A stretch of DNA of 64,000 nt from Chitinophaga costaii. GTDB taxonomy: Bacteria > Bacteroidota > Bacteroidia > Chitinophagales > Chitinophagaceae. Below the pieces are notes generated by a model, which did no database searches, was not told where the DNA came from, and saw only the letters and a list, made by a program, of their open reading frames with translations. Location: assembly GCF_900094705.1 (NCBI RefSeq), contig NZ_FMAR01000016.1, positions 62,001 through 126,000 on the forward strand. Direction: 5' to 3'. This document shows, one piece after another, positions 10,030-18,566 of this stretch. The first letter of the stretch is position 1. Each line of letters starts with the position of its first letter. The translations under genes were made by a program, and so were the position numbers.

Positions 10030-10521
10030 TTATTTCAGGGTTAGCTGGTTATTTACTTTTTTAGGATGTGAGGCGTGTACAATCTGCATAATTTTACGCA
10101 GGGATGTTTTAGCTGTTTGGCCGGTTAGTGTTAACACTCCATTGCTGATGGAAGTGGTGATACCGGTAATACCATTGGCTGCAAAGCTGGAATCTACACT
10201 TTTGCGCAGGGCATCATCGGGTGAAATCTTTACGGAATCTATCGCTACCGGAGGGGCCGGTGACAGGGCAATGGTAACCTGGTTATCTATCTTTTTCACC
10301 CCTTTGATGTCCTGTACGGCAGTGGCAGCATCGGTTTTAGCGCTTTGGTCCACCACCTCTCCGCTGAGGGTTACCACTCCATTGGTTACCTTTCCGATCA
10401 CGCCAGGACTAGTACTGGTAAGTTTTGTATTTACCTCCTCCTGGATATTTTCGTCCGAAGGTCCGCAGGCCACCAGGAACAAAGCCAGGAAGCCAGTCAT
10501 TAAAAAGGTCTTTTCTCTCAT
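10030..10521 (-). CDS. BON-domain lipoprotein
   Basis: 163 residues starting with a lipoprotein signal peptide with lipobox LVAC (Cys19). Two BON repeats follow (about 27-90 and 100-163); each contains the typical core (GVVTLSGEV and GVLTLTGQT). BON domains are thought to bind phospholipid or cell-envelope surfaces. The gene is immediately upstream of the BON-LysM gene. Its role is probably envelope maintenance under stress, as for OsmY or DolP, but this is inference. Confidence 0.88.
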   Translation of the reverse strand: MREKTFLMTGFLALFLVACGPSDENIQEEVNTKLTSTSPGVIGKVTNGVVTLSGEVVDQSAKTDAATAVQDIKGVKKIDNQVTIALSPAPPVAIDSVKISPDDALRKSVDSSFAANGITGITTSISNGVLTLTGQTAKTSLRKIMQIVHASHPKKVNNQLTLK

Positions 10522-10630
10522 CGTACATTGTTTTGGTGATGATACGTTGCGAACAAATATGTTCCAGGGTGATTACAAATGAATGGGAAGGTTTGTTCAC
10601 GGCAAAAGCCCTTAGTACAGCTACCAATGC

Positions 10631-10660
10631 AAAAAGGCACCCCCTGATGGGTGCGCCTTT
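10631..10660 (-). terminator. Intrinsic terminator of the persulfide dioxygenase gene
   Basis: On the minus strand a hairpin pairing CACCC with GGGTG and AAGG with CCTT (two-base bulge) ends in TTTTT, 23 bases after the stop of the MBL-rhodanese gene. Confidence 0.75.
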
Positions 10661-10682
10661 GCAACATTTAAACCTATAAAAC

Positions 10683-12086
10683 TTAGTTCAGTACATTCTT
10701 TTCTTTCACTACTTCTAACCCCTTCTCTTCCTTCATCGCTTTAAAGCCACCGGCTACGTTACGCAGGTTGTGAATGCCTTCCCGTTTCAGCATAGAGCAG
10801 GCAATAATGCTGCGGTAGCCACCCTGGCAATGCACATACAAATTAAAATGCTCGTCCAGATCCGCCATGGAACCGGGATCTACCATGTCACTCAGGGTAA
10901 GGTTCAGTGCGTCTTTGATGTGACCATCGGCATATTCCGTAGGCTTGCGCACATCCACAATTATCAGGTGCTCGTCGTGGGGCAAATCCATCGCCAATTC
11001 ATCCGGTTCTACCGTAATGATCATGTCTATCGGTTCTCCGGCAGCCTGCCAGGCGGCATAACTACCGTTCAGGTAACCAGTTACCTTTTCAAAACCCACA
11101 CGGGCCATGCGCACCAAGGTTTCTTCTTCCTTCCCGGGTTCCGTTACCAGTACTATTTCTTTGTTAAATGGCAATAGGTTACCCACCCATTCCGCGAATC
11201 GTCCTTCCAGGCCTATGCTGATGCTGCCAGGTACATAACCTTCGGCAAAAGTATCGGCATGGCGGGTGTCCAATATTAATGCGCCATTGGCCACACGTTC
11301 TTTAAATTCCGCTATGGACAAGGGTTTCAGCGCTTTTTCCTTTACGGTCTTCAAAGCGCTGGCACCTTCCTGATTCAGTTTTGCATTAATGGGGAAATAG
11401 GCGGGTGGAGTAGATAGGCCATCCGTTACTTCGTTAATGAAGGCCGCTTTCTCTGTAGCCAGCAGGGCGTAGTTTGTTTTCTTTTCATCGCCGATCGTGC
11501 TGTAAGTACTGGGACCCAGATTTTTGCCACAGGAAGAACCTGGACCGTGTGCCGGGTACACCGTTACATGATCTGGCAGTGTTTTAATTTTGCTGTTCAA
11601 AGATTCGAACAGCATAGCAGCTAGTTCTTCTTTGCTCAAGTCGCCACTGAACAGGTCTGGGCGGCCTACATCGCCTACAAAAAGAGTGTCGCCGGTATAA
11701 ATACTATGCGGCTCCTTGTTTTCATCGCGAAGCAGGTAGCAGGTGCTTTCCAGGGTATGGCCGGGCGTATGCAAGGCCTCGATGGTCACCTCGCCTATGT
11801 GAAATATCTCATGGTCTTTGGCAATGTAGGAAGGGAAGCTCGTCTCCGCCAGGGGGCCATACACAATGGGCGCTTTCGTAGCTTCCGCCAGCTCCACGTG
11901 GCCCGATACAAAGTCGGCGTGGAAATGGGTTTCAAAAATATATTTAATCGTAGCATTGCGCTCTTTGGCAAGGGCTATATACTCATCAATATCTCTTAAC
12001 GGATCTATCACCACTGCTTCTCCCCCCGATTCTATAAAATAGGCAGCTTCAGATAAGCAGTTAGTGTACAATTGCTTTACGAACAT
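10683..12086 (-). CDS. Persulfide dioxygenase-sulfurtransferase fusion (MBL fold plus two rhodanese domains)
   Basis: 467 residues from the ATG at 12086. The N-terminal metallo-beta-lactamase domain has THFHAD (His54, His56, Asp58) and the ETHE1/PDO-like HTPGH and TGDTLFVGDVGRPDL blocks. Two rhodanese domains follow, about 270-360 and 375-460. The second has the active-site loop CQGGYRS (Cys420). The first has TEPG where the catalytic Cys would be and is probably inactive. The enzyme should oxidise glutathione- or low-molecular-weight persulfide to sulfite and move sulfane sulfur. It is monocistronic: a terminator follows, and another separates it from the upstream ArsR gene. A 16-residue upstream extension was not used. 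Confidence 0.92.
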   Translation of the reverse strand: MFVKQLYTNCLSEAAYFIESGGEAVVIDPLRDIDEYIALAKERNATIKYIFETHFHADFVSGHVELAEATKAPIVYGPLAETSFPSYIAKDHEIFHIGEVTIEALHTPGHTLESTCYLLRDENKEPHSIYTGDTLFVGDVGRPDLFSGDLSKEELAAMLFESLNSKIKTLPDHVTVYPAHGPGSSCGKNLGPSTYSTIGDEKKTNYALLATEKAAFINEVTDGLSTPPAYFPINAKLNQEGASALKTVKEKALKPLSIAEFKERVANGALILDTRHADTFAEGYVPGSISIGLEGRFAEWVGNLLPFNKEIVLVTEPGKEEETLVRMARVGFEKVTGYLNGSYAAWQAAGEPIDMIITVEPDELAMDLPHDEHLIIVDVRKPTEYADGHIKDALNLTLSDMVDPGSMADLDEHFNLYVHCQGGYRSIIACSMLKREGIHNLRNVAGGFKAMKEEKGLEVVKEKNVLN

Positions 12087-12232
12087 TGGCTCATAATTTT
12101 TACAAAAATACGAATAAATCGGAGCCACACCCATGGATAAAATCTATTCCCCCTGTGGCAGTTTCCAATAGCACCTTTCAATTATAACTGAATTTATAAG
12201 GCTGCCAACGCCCCATCGCACCCCAAAATGAA

Positions 12233-12259
12233 ACTGCCTTCCCAGTCCGGGAAGGCAGT
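12233..12259 (-). terminator. Intrinsic terminator after the ArsR-type gene
   Basis: An 11-bp perfect stem (ACTGCCTTCCC with its complement) and 5-base loop, 31 bases after the stop of the regulator gene. The minus-strand tail TTTCATTTT is only moderately T-rich. Confidence 0.6.
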
Positions 12260-12289
12260 ACATAAAATTTTTATAGAACAAACTGCTTA

Positions 12290-12649
12290 TTAACCTACCA
12301 GTTCTTCTACAAATTTGGCAACTTCGGCTATACGGCCTTTGTTAATCGTATAGTGAATAAATTTACCATCTCTTTCAGTAATCACAATACCGGCCCTTCT
12401 AAGAATAGCCAGGTGCTGGGAAGCCACTGACTGCTCCAGGCGCAATTTAACGTAGATCTCTGTTACCGTCATTTTCTTATGATCCTCCAGTAGGCGAATC
12501 ATTTGCTGACGTAACTTGTGATTGATCGCACGTAATACCATCGCAGCTTTCTTAACTGCAATGTAATCCAATTTGATCTGATCTTTTTCGCTGTTACCCC
12601 TAGAAATAATAAGCGTATTAGAAGAGGTTGTCAATAATGTTTTTTCCAT
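12290..12649 (-). CDS. ArsR/SmtB-family winged-helix regulator (cysteine-free)
   Basis: 119 residues with the ArsR winged helix at about 32-118; the recognition helix is LRLEQSVASQHLAILRRAG. The protein contains no cysteine at all, so it lacks the metal-thiolate and persulfide-sensing cysteines of ArsR, CadC or SqrR. It may sense by another route or act as a constitutive regulator. It lies upstream of the persulfide dioxygenase gene on the same strand but is separated from it by a terminator and about 200 bases. Promoter-like TAGTTTTG on the minus strand is at 12742-12749, giving a leader of about 80 bases. Confidence 0.85.
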   Translation of the reverse strand: MEKTLLTTSSNTLIISRGNSEKDQIKLDYIAVKKAAMVLRAINHKLRQQMIRLLEDHKKMTVTEIYVKLRLEQSVASQHLAILRRAGIVITERDGKFIHYTINKGRIAEVAKFVEELVG

Positions 12650-12741
12650 CGCTTAAACAGTTTTTAAAAATGATGAATAAAGGGATCAACGGACAGTAAA
12701 TCGCAACATACTAGAAAATAGCTGCGGATTATCGATTGATA

Positions 12742-12749
12742 CAAAACTA
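12742..12749 (-). promoter_or_regulatory. Candidate -7 box of the ArsR-type gene
   Basis: Minus-strand TAGTTTTG matches TAnnTTTG. No good -33 box is visible in the AT-rich DNA upstream. The rest of the 12650-12868 gap is AT-rich and shows no gene. Confidence 0.35.
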
Positions 12750-12868
12750 TAATATCTATCACAATAAAAAAAATTTCTATACCTTATTTTTTCATATATA
12801 AAGGTCGTCACTTGCGAAAAAACACTTATTTGACAATTCCGTGACCAAACTTGAAGCTTTGTTCTTTT

Positions 12869-13543
12869 TTATTTCAACGGGTGATAAAACGCCTTTAAAT
12901 AATGAGGCGAAAAGTAGGCCACATCCTCAAAGCGGCCTCCAGCATATATTTGCTCTGCAAGTGGCACCATGTGGGCGGCGCTGATCTGGTAAGGCAGGAA
13001 AGCTGCCTGGGGCGATTTTTCCATGAGTGCTTCCCATTTTGTACTCCCATCACCAAAAAAGTAAATACGATGGGTAGCCAGCCATTCCTGGAAATTGTCT
13101 GGCGAGAGGATGAGGGCCTCCCCTGGTACAATGGTTTCCAGCCGGGCATTATATATTGCGGTAAATACCTCCATCCGGCGTGCATCTATCATAGGGCAGT
13201 ACAATGCTTCGGCGTCTTGCTGCTGTAAAAGGGCACCCTGTGCCATGAGCTGTAAGGTGCTGACGCCAATGAGCGGCTTCTGCCAGGTATAACAAAGTCC
13301 TTTGGCCGTGGCCAACCCAATGCGTAGCCCTGTATAAGAACCCGGCCCTGCGCTCACTGCGATGGCGTCTAGCTCCTGCCCCTGCATGCCCTGGCCCTTC
13401 AAAACTTGTTGCACAAATAAAGTAATGGAGGCCGCTTGCTCCCGCTGCTCGGGGTTTTCTAGCAATTGTAAAACCTGCCCGTCTTTTGAAAGGCATACCG
13501 AACCCACGGTGGTGGCGGTATCTATGTGTAAGATGGTTGCCAA
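12869..13543 (-). CDS. tsaB: tRNA threonylcarbamoyladenosine biosynthesis protein TsaB
   Basis: A 224-residue ASKHA-fold protein with the diagnostic N-terminus ILHIDTATTVGSVCL and the block AVSAGPGSYTGLRIGLATAKGL at about 63-84. TsaB has no catalytic metal site; it bridges TsaD and TsaE in the complex that makes the t6A modification at position 37 of ANN-decoding tRNAs. It starts 3 bases after the stop of the upstream dehydrogenase-like gene and is probably cotranscribed with it. Length is normal for the family. Confidence 0.93.
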   Translation of the reverse strand: MATILHIDTATTVGSVCLSKDGQVLQLLENPEQREQAASITLFVQQVLKGQGMQGQELDAIAVSAGPGSYTGLRIGLATAKGLCYTWQKPLIGVSTLQLMAQGALLQQQDAEALYCPMIDARRMEVFTAIYNARLETIVPGEALILSPDNFQEWLATHRIYFFGDGSTKWEALMEKSPQAAFLPYQISAAHMVPLAEQIYAGGRFEDVAYFSPHYLKAFYHPLK

Positions 13544-13546
13544 TGT

Positions 13547-14215
13547 TTATGATTTTATGGTGAATGCTTCTGCTGCCAGCAGGGGGCAGATAGCGTAACG
13601 GGCCAGCCCTGTAGCAGCTTGCACGGCCTGCAATATGCCATATACCTGGTCCAGTCCTATTTTTGTGCTCCACTCAAAAGGGCCAAACGGGTAATTAGTA
13701 CCTAGCTTCATGGCCATGTCTATGTCTTCCCGACTAGCCGTACCTTCCTCCACGGTAAAGTAAGCTTCATTAATAATCATGCTCACCACACGGGGCGTTA
13801 CCATACCTGGCAGGTCTTCCACCCTTTCATACGCCCATTGCAGCATACCCGCCATGGCCCTCCACTTTTCCCACAGCGCCGCATGGCTGCAAGATACCTC
13901 CAGCACCAGCATATGCCCAAAGCCAGGCAGCCAGTTGCAGCCAATGATGTTGCCAGCATTATAATGTTTGGTAATTGCCTGGAGCGAAGTCTTCACCACG
14001 TTACCCAAAACCATTGTTTCCGGATATTGGGCATAGTGGCTGGCATTGCCCGGCGTATCGTCCAGCGAAAGGTCGATGACCATCGTGTAGGCTGTTAGGT
14101 CTATATGATCAATGGCTGCCTGGTACAATGTATTGCAACCGGAAAAATTTCTTTGTTGCAATGCCTGCCAGCGGGCGGCATCACCTGTCACAAGGATGTT
14201 CATGGCCTGTCGCAT
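13547..14215 (-). CDS. 3-hydroxyacyl-CoA dehydrogenase-like protein with degenerate N-terminal half
   Basis: 222 residues. The C-terminal half matches the 3-hydroxyacyl-CoA dehydrogenase C-terminal domain: NEAYFTVEEGTAS, then DIDMAMKLGTNYPFGPFEW near 150-190. The N-terminal half starts MNILVTGD but has no GxGxxG dinucleotide loop and is much shorter than the roughly 180-residue NAD-binding domain of the family (full enzymes are about 280). It could be a reduced or non-catalytic relative. A second ATG 12 bases downstream (14203) is an equally good start. It is cotranscribed with tsaB. Family membership is likely; activity is uncertain. Confidence 0.7.
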   Translation of the reverse strand: MRQAMNILVTGDAARWQALQQRNFSGCNTLYQAAIDHIDLTAYTMVIDLSLDDTPGNASHYAQYPETMVLGNVVKTSLQAITKHYNAGNIIGCNWLPGFGHMLVLEVSCSHAALWEKWRAMAGMLQWAYERVEDLPGMVTPRVVSMIINEAYFTVEEGTASREDIDMAMKLGTNYPFGPFEWSTKIGLDQVYGILQAVQAATGLARYAICPLLAAEAFTIKS

Positions 14216-14312
14216 TTAAAGAACGAAATTAGGGAAAAGCATTCTTTGTTGGCCGGGGAAAACTACACAAACACACATTGCAGCTTGCGGCATTTTGCCT
14301 TAATTTTATCGC

Positions 14313-14693
14313 ATGGAAAAACAGATCATTCAATCCAGCAATGCGCCCGCGCCTATCGGGCCATATAGCCAGGCTGTAAAAGCCGGCGGTTTCGTATTCG
14401 TGTCCGGCCAGGTTCCTATAGACCCTGCCACCGGCAACCTGGTAACCGGTGATATCGCCACAGAAACTACCCAGGTAATGGAAAACCTGAAAGCCGTACT
14501 CACCGCTGCCAACCTTACGTTCAACGATGTGATTAAAACCACCATCTTCCTCACCAAAATGAGCAACTTTGCTGCGGTGAATGAAGTATATGGTCAATAC
14601 TTCAGCGATAATTTTCCTGCGCGGGAAACTGTAGAAGTATCCGGTCTGCCCAAAGGCGTGAACGTAGAAATTTCCGTGATAGCGGGTGCTTAA
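14313..14693 (+). CDS. RidA family (YjgF/YER057c) 2-iminobutanoate/2-iminopropanoate deaminase
   Basis: 126 residues of the small trimeric Rid fold. The motif GPYSQAVKAGGFVFVSGQVPIDP is near the N-terminus and the active-site arginine is present in FPARETVEV (Arg104), as in true RidA. The enzyme hydrolyses reactive imine or enamine intermediates released by PLP enzymes, protecting the cell from damage. It is divergent from the minus-strand tsaB pair and is followed by a strong terminator, so it is a single-gene unit. Confidence 0.93.
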   Translation: MEKQIIQSSNAPAPIGPYSQAVKAGGFVFVSGQVPIDPATGNLVTGDIATETTQVMENLKAVLTAANLTFNDVIKTTIFLTKMSNFAAVNEVYGQYFSDNFPARETVEVSGLPKGVNVEISVIAGA

Positions 14694-14711
14694 TAAAAAG
14701 CTCTCAAAATA

Positions 14712-14758
14712 AATCGTCGCTTTGCAGCCTTGGCGGCTATAAAGCGACGATTGTTTTT
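14712..14758 (+). terminator. Intrinsic terminator of the RidA gene
   Basis: A 12-bp stem AATCGTCGCTTT / AAAGCGACGATT with an inner AGCC/GGCT pairing, followed by TGTTTTTT. It lies between convergent genes and may stop both. Confidence 0.85.
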
Positions 14759-14772
14759 TACAAAGGTCCTCC

Positions 14773-16452
14773 CTATTTGGCAAAGAGCAGTTTGGCCAGT
14801 TCTGCATCGTGGCCATATACATCGCTGCGCATATTCAGGCGGCCCTGCGAATCTACAAAAGCCGTAAAGTAGCTGATGTACACAGGCACCTGCTCATCCC
14901 CTTTTAGCTGAACATATTTTTCTTTACCGGCGTTCATGGCAGTATGTATCTTATCGGCATTCCATAAGCTGTCTTTACGCAGCACCCAATTGGCCAGTTT
15001 TTCCGGCTCCTGAACACGTATGCAGCCATGGCTGAAAGAGCGGTCAGTGGCATTGAACAGGCCTTTGCTGGGCGTGTCGTGTAGGTAAATATTGTATTCG
15101 TTGGGGAACAGGAATTTCACTTTACCCAGCGAATTTTTACCACCCGGTTTCTGGCGGATGATGTAGGGAAAATTACTGCCGCTGTATTTATTAAAATTCA
15201 CACCGCTTACAGGTTTGCCAGTGCCGGTTACCACTTCCATGTTTTCGCGTGCCAGGTAACCGGGGTTGCGTTTCACCGCTGGAAGTACTTCATGAGCCAG
15301 TATGCCGGGGGCCACGTTCCAGTAAGGACTGAATACTACGTATTGCATTTTTTTGGTGAAGATCACCGTACTGCCGCCTGGTTTGCCCACTACTACATTA
15401 CAGTTCCAGGCCAGCTTACCATCTTCGTACACATATAATTTATATGCCGGAATATTTACCAGGAGGTAGTCGCCGCTGGGATCTGCGGGTACCCAGCGCA
15501 GACGTTCCATGTTTACCAGGATTTGTTCCATGCGGTTTTTCAGGGGTACGTTCAGCGCTTTTACCACGGCGGGGGTAATTTGCCCATCTACCTTCAGGCC
15601 CATGCGATCTTCAAAGTTACGCAGTGCACTATCCAGGGCGGGGGTAAAGGAAGCGGAGGTATCTGCATCAGGCAGGTCGCCCAAGGCATGTAGTTTAATT
15701 TTCACGGAAGTTACCACGGGCGATTGCTGACCGGGTTTGAGGATGTTTTTGCTAACAGCAATGGTATCCCATTGCCCGGCTTTATCCACATCCGCCAGTT
15801 TCTTCAGCTCATCGCGCAGTAGTTTGTATTGCCGGTTCACCGGTTCGTCGCTGGTGAAGGAACCTGATTTTTGAGAAATTACGCTTTGCAGGAGGCTGGC
15901 CATGTCCAGCTTTTTACGGGGAATGTACCAGTCCAAACCTTTAGTAGAATCGCTGGTTCTGCCGCCCCATATTTTATCGGCATATAAAAAGAAATGGGCA
16001 GTGAGCATCATTTCCAGTTGAGCAATGCGAGGGTCGCCGGGATGTACTTTACCACTATCTACGCCTACATCATTATACAGCGCGTCCAGCGATTTACTTT
16101 GAAGGCCACTGGTATCGTTGCCCAGTGCGGGGTCTGTGCGAACCATGTTCATGAAATTGCCTGCCTGTTCGGTAAGGCTGTCGTGGTCTACCCAGGCATA
16201 GTGATATTCCCGCTTAGCGTAGAAGTCGCGCACGTTGTCTGCGTAAGGTTTGTACAACGTGCTCGAGTCCAGGAAATGGCCAAGAGCATTACTGTCCAGC
16301 ACCTGCGGCAGCAGATCCTGTTTGGTAAGCACCTTTTTATTGCGCTCCAAAGACGCTTTGCTGTTATTTTTTTTACCGCCATTTTGCTGACAGGCCAATA
16401 GGGTGCAGATTAAAAGGCAAATTGAGACCAGGGGAACATGCCGCATTGTCAT
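14773..16452 (-). CDS. L,D-transpeptidase lipoprotein (YcbB-like)
   Basis: 559 residues from the ATG at 16452. A lipoprotein signal ends at LLAC near residue 20. A long N-terminal scaffold and a peptidoglycan-binding region (about 245-300) precede the YkuD catalytic domain, with HDT upstream and the SHGCIRVQ motif near 485. The protein should form 3-3 cross-links in peptidoglycan or attach proteins to it, at the periplasmic side. Length and domain order resemble E. coli LdtD (YcbB). A start 30 bases further upstream (16482) is possible but would put charged residues before the signal peptide. Confidence 0.92.
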   Translation of the reverse strand: MTMRHVPLVSICLLICTLLACQQNGGKKNNSKASLERNKKVLTKQDLLPQVLDSNALGHFLDSSTLYKPYADNVRDFYAKREYHYAWVDHDSLTEQAGNFMNMVRTDPALGNDTSGLQSKSLDALYNDVGVDSGKVHPGDPRIAQLEMMLTAHFFLYADKIWGGRTSDSTKGLDWYIPRKKLDMASLLQSVISQKSGSFTSDEPVNRQYKLLRDELKKLADVDKAGQWDTIAVSKNILKPGQQSPVVTSVKIKLHALGDLPDADTSASFTPALDSALRNFEDRMGLKVDGQITPAVVKALNVPLKNRMEQILVNMERLRWVPADPSGDYLLVNIPAYKLYVYEDGKLAWNCNVVVGKPGGSTVIFTKKMQYVVFSPYWNVAPGILAHEVLPAVKRNPGYLARENMEVVTGTGKPVSGVNFNKYSGSNFPYIIRQKPGGKNSLGKVKFLFPNEYNIYLHDTPSKGLFNATDRSFSHGCIRVQEPEKLANWVLRKDSLWNADKIHTAMNAGKEKYVQLKGDEQVPVYISYFTAFVDSQGRLNMRSDVYGHDAELAKLLFAK

Positions 16453-16504
16453 TAGATAAGGTTTTGAGTATAGTATTTCCATTTGCCCAAAAACACTGCC
16501 AATT

Positions 16505-16533
16505 AAAAAAGGCTGACCCTTTGCGGCCAGCCC
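16505..16533 (-). terminator. Intrinsic terminator of the RNase G gene
   Basis: On the minus strand GGCTGGCC pairs with GGGTCAGCC across a short loop and is followed by TTTTTT. It is about 35 bases after the RNase G stop. Confidence 0.75.
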
Positions 16534-16564
16534 TCAAAAATGTTATGGTAAAAATGGTACAAGG

Positions 16565-18115
16565 CTAGAATTTAATCTCTTCATCATTTGCATCGAAGAA
16601 ACGGTATTCCGTGAGGTGGTAGTTATTATCCGGCTTCAATTTTACCCAACGTTTAAACTTAAAGTACCATTTCCACTGCCGGCTTCCCAGGAAGCCCTTG
16701 GTGAGATAGGCGTACAATATGGGGTGTACGCGAATGCTCAGGCCTTTGTGCTGGTGGTTGATGAGGTAGAGTAAGTTTTTTTCGATGTCTTCCAGGATGA
16801 GCATAGAAGCCCCGATTTTGCCGGTGCCTTTGCAGGTTGGACAATCTTCTGCAACGGAGATGGTCATTTCCGGTTTCACGCGCTGGCGCGTGATCTGCAT
16901 GAGGCCAAATTTGGAGATGGGGAGAATAGTATGTTTAGCGCGGTCCTGGGCCATGTGTTTTTCCATGGTTTCGAACACGGTCTTTTTATTTTCCGGCAAC
17001 TTCATATCGATAAAGTCGATGATGATGATACCACCCAGGTCGCGCAGGCGTAGCTGGCGGGCAATTTCGGCGGCCGCTTCCAAGTTGCTGGCCAGGGCGT
17101 TCTGCTCCTGGTTGTTGCTGGAGCTTTTGTAGCCACTGTTCACGTCTATCACGTGCAGGGCTTCTGTGGCTTCGATAATAAGGTATACACCGCTATCCAG
17201 GTTCACGGTTTTACCAAAGGCAGATTTTACCTGCCGGGTAATGCCGTAATGGTCAAAGATGGGCGCTCCGTTATGATAATATGTAACAATATCTTGTTTT
17301 TCCGGGGCAATCTTCTGGATGTACGCGCGGGTATCGCTGTACATATTTTTATCATTGATCACAATCCGGTTAAAGCTTTCATTGAGCAGGTCGCGCAGCA
17401 TGCTGGTGGTCTTGGCCTGTTCGCTCAATACTTTCTGTGGGGCCACAGCTCCTTTCAGGTTGGCCTGTATAATATTCCAGGTTTCTACCAGCGCGGTAAG
17501 GTCCTCATGGAGTTCTGCGGTTTTCTTGCCTTCTGCGGCAGTGCGTACAATCACGCCAAAGTTGGGTGATTTAATGGCCTCTACTATTTTTTGCAGTCTT
17601 TTACGTTCTTCTGAAGAATGAATCTTTTTAGAAACGGCTACAATGTCGTTGAAGGGTGTTAACACGATAAAACGGCCAGGCAAAGATATTTCGCAACTCA
17701 ACCGGGGACCTTTGGAGGAGATTGGCTCTTTGAGAATCTGTACGAGGATGTTGGGTTTGCCTCCCAGCACTTCGGTTACTTTCCCGGTCTTAACAATCTC
17801 GGGTTCATTCTTAAACTTTCCAAAATCAAATCCCTCCGGGCTTTTGTCGTGCATAGCCAATTGGGTAAATTTGAGGATGGAACGGATATAGGGGCTAAGG
17901 TCTGTATAGTGCAGGAAGGCATCTTTCTCGAATCCTACATCTACGAAAGCAGCGTTTAGCCCCGGGATAAGTTTCTTTACTTTCCCCAGGTACAGGTCGC
18001 CTACCGAAAAATTTGGATTGCCGCTTTCGTGATGCAGCTCTACTAGCCGCTTATCTTCCAGCAATGCAATCTCTACACCGGTAGGTGCTGCATTTATAAT
18101 TAGTTCCTTATTCAA
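16565..18115 (-). CDS. rng: Ribonuclease G (RNase E/G family)
   Basis: 516 residues. An S1 domain lies at about 35-130, split by an insertion typical of Bacteroidota. The catalytic DNase-I-like part has metal-binding aspartates in VIDVNSG and IIIDFIDM, and the zinc-link CPTCKGTG near 425. The enzyme is a 5'-end-sensing endoribonuclease for 16S rRNA maturation and mRNA decay. There is no long C-terminal scaffold, so it is RNase G rather than RNase E in build. The start codon is TTG, the only start that gives the conserved N-terminus (MNKELIINA). Confidence 0.95.
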   Translation of the reverse strand: MNKELIINAAPTGVEIALLEDKRLVELHHESGNPNFSVGDLYLGKVKKLIPGLNAAFVDVGFEKDAFLHYTDLSPYIRSILKFTQLAMHDKSPEGFDFGKFKNEPEIVKTGKVTEVLGGKPNILVQILKEPISSKGPRLSCEISLPGRFIVLTPFNDIVAVSKKIHSSEERKRLQKIVEAIKSPNFGVIVRTAAEGKKTAELHEDLTALVETWNIIQANLKGAVAPQKVLSEQAKTTSMLRDLLNESFNRIVINDKNMYSDTRAYIQKIAPEKQDIVTYYHNGAPIFDHYGITRQVKSAFGKTVNLDSGVYLIIEATEALHVIDVNSGYKSSSNNQEQNALASNLEAAAEIARQLRLRDLGGIIIIDFIDMKLPENKKTVFETMEKHMAQDRAKHTILPISKFGLMQITRQRVKPEMTISVAEDCPTCKGTGKIGASMLILEDIEKNLLYLINHQHKGLSIRVHPILYAYLTKGFLGSRQWKWYFKFKRWVKLKPDNNYHLTEYRFFDANDEEIKF

Positions 18116-18318
18116 GTGTCGTAAATTTTAGCCTTTTAAGCTGCACCATTGAAGGGGGGCATGGCATCCTGCGTAATAAACCTACAGGCTATGGCATCGC
18201 CAGATAGCAGCTAACAGTTGTAAGTTAGCATTTCTTCATTATAGTTAGCGATGAAGGATTTGCGCTCCAAGGGTTTAGCGATCACAGGTATTTTCCGGAA
18301 AATGGTCGACGGTCCGGT

Positions 18319-18374
18319 AAAAAAACCTGCATGACTCCGGCAATTTAATGATATAATCGCCAAAATCATGCAGG
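18319..18374 (-). terminator. Intrinsic terminator after the small basic protein gene
   Basis: Perfect 9-bp arms CCTGCATGA/TCATGCAGG (18326-18334 and 18366-18374) enclose a 31-base loop and are followed on the minus strand by seven T. This ends the HU-TPR-small-protein unit. The remaining DNA from 18116 to 18440 shows no other gene. Confidence 0.65.
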
Positions 18375-18440
18375 ATGTATGAAAATTTTATCCGGTCTGC
18401 GCTTGTGTATACCTGTTTAAAGGCGGGGAAATGGGAGAAA

Positions 18441-18536
18441 TTATTTTTTACCTTTCTTATGCCGGTTCTTTCTCAACCTCTTTTTACGTTTATGCGTAGC
18501 TATTTTATGTCTTTTTCTTTTCTTACCGCAAGGCAT
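18441..18536 (-). CDS. 31-residue highly basic protein, probably ribosome-associated
   Basis: An ATG at 18536 opens a 31-codon frame ending TAA at 18443-18441. It begins MPCGKKRKRHKIATHK and has 20 Lys, Arg or His residues before the last Lys pair, with no acidic residue. Such tiny Lys/Arg proteins with the MP(S/C)GKKRKRHK start recur in Bacteroidota genomes; I recognise the sequence style but not a verified function. Composition resembles small ribosomal proteins (bL34, bTHX, bL36). It follows the TPR gene by 30 bases, in an operon with HU, and is followed by a terminator. A nucleic-acid or ribosome role is inference. Confidence 0.75.
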   Translation of the reverse strand: MPCGKKRKRHKIATHKRKKRLRKNRHKKGKK

Positions 18537-18566
18537 ACTTGATTTTTTAAAATGTGAGAAATAAAC

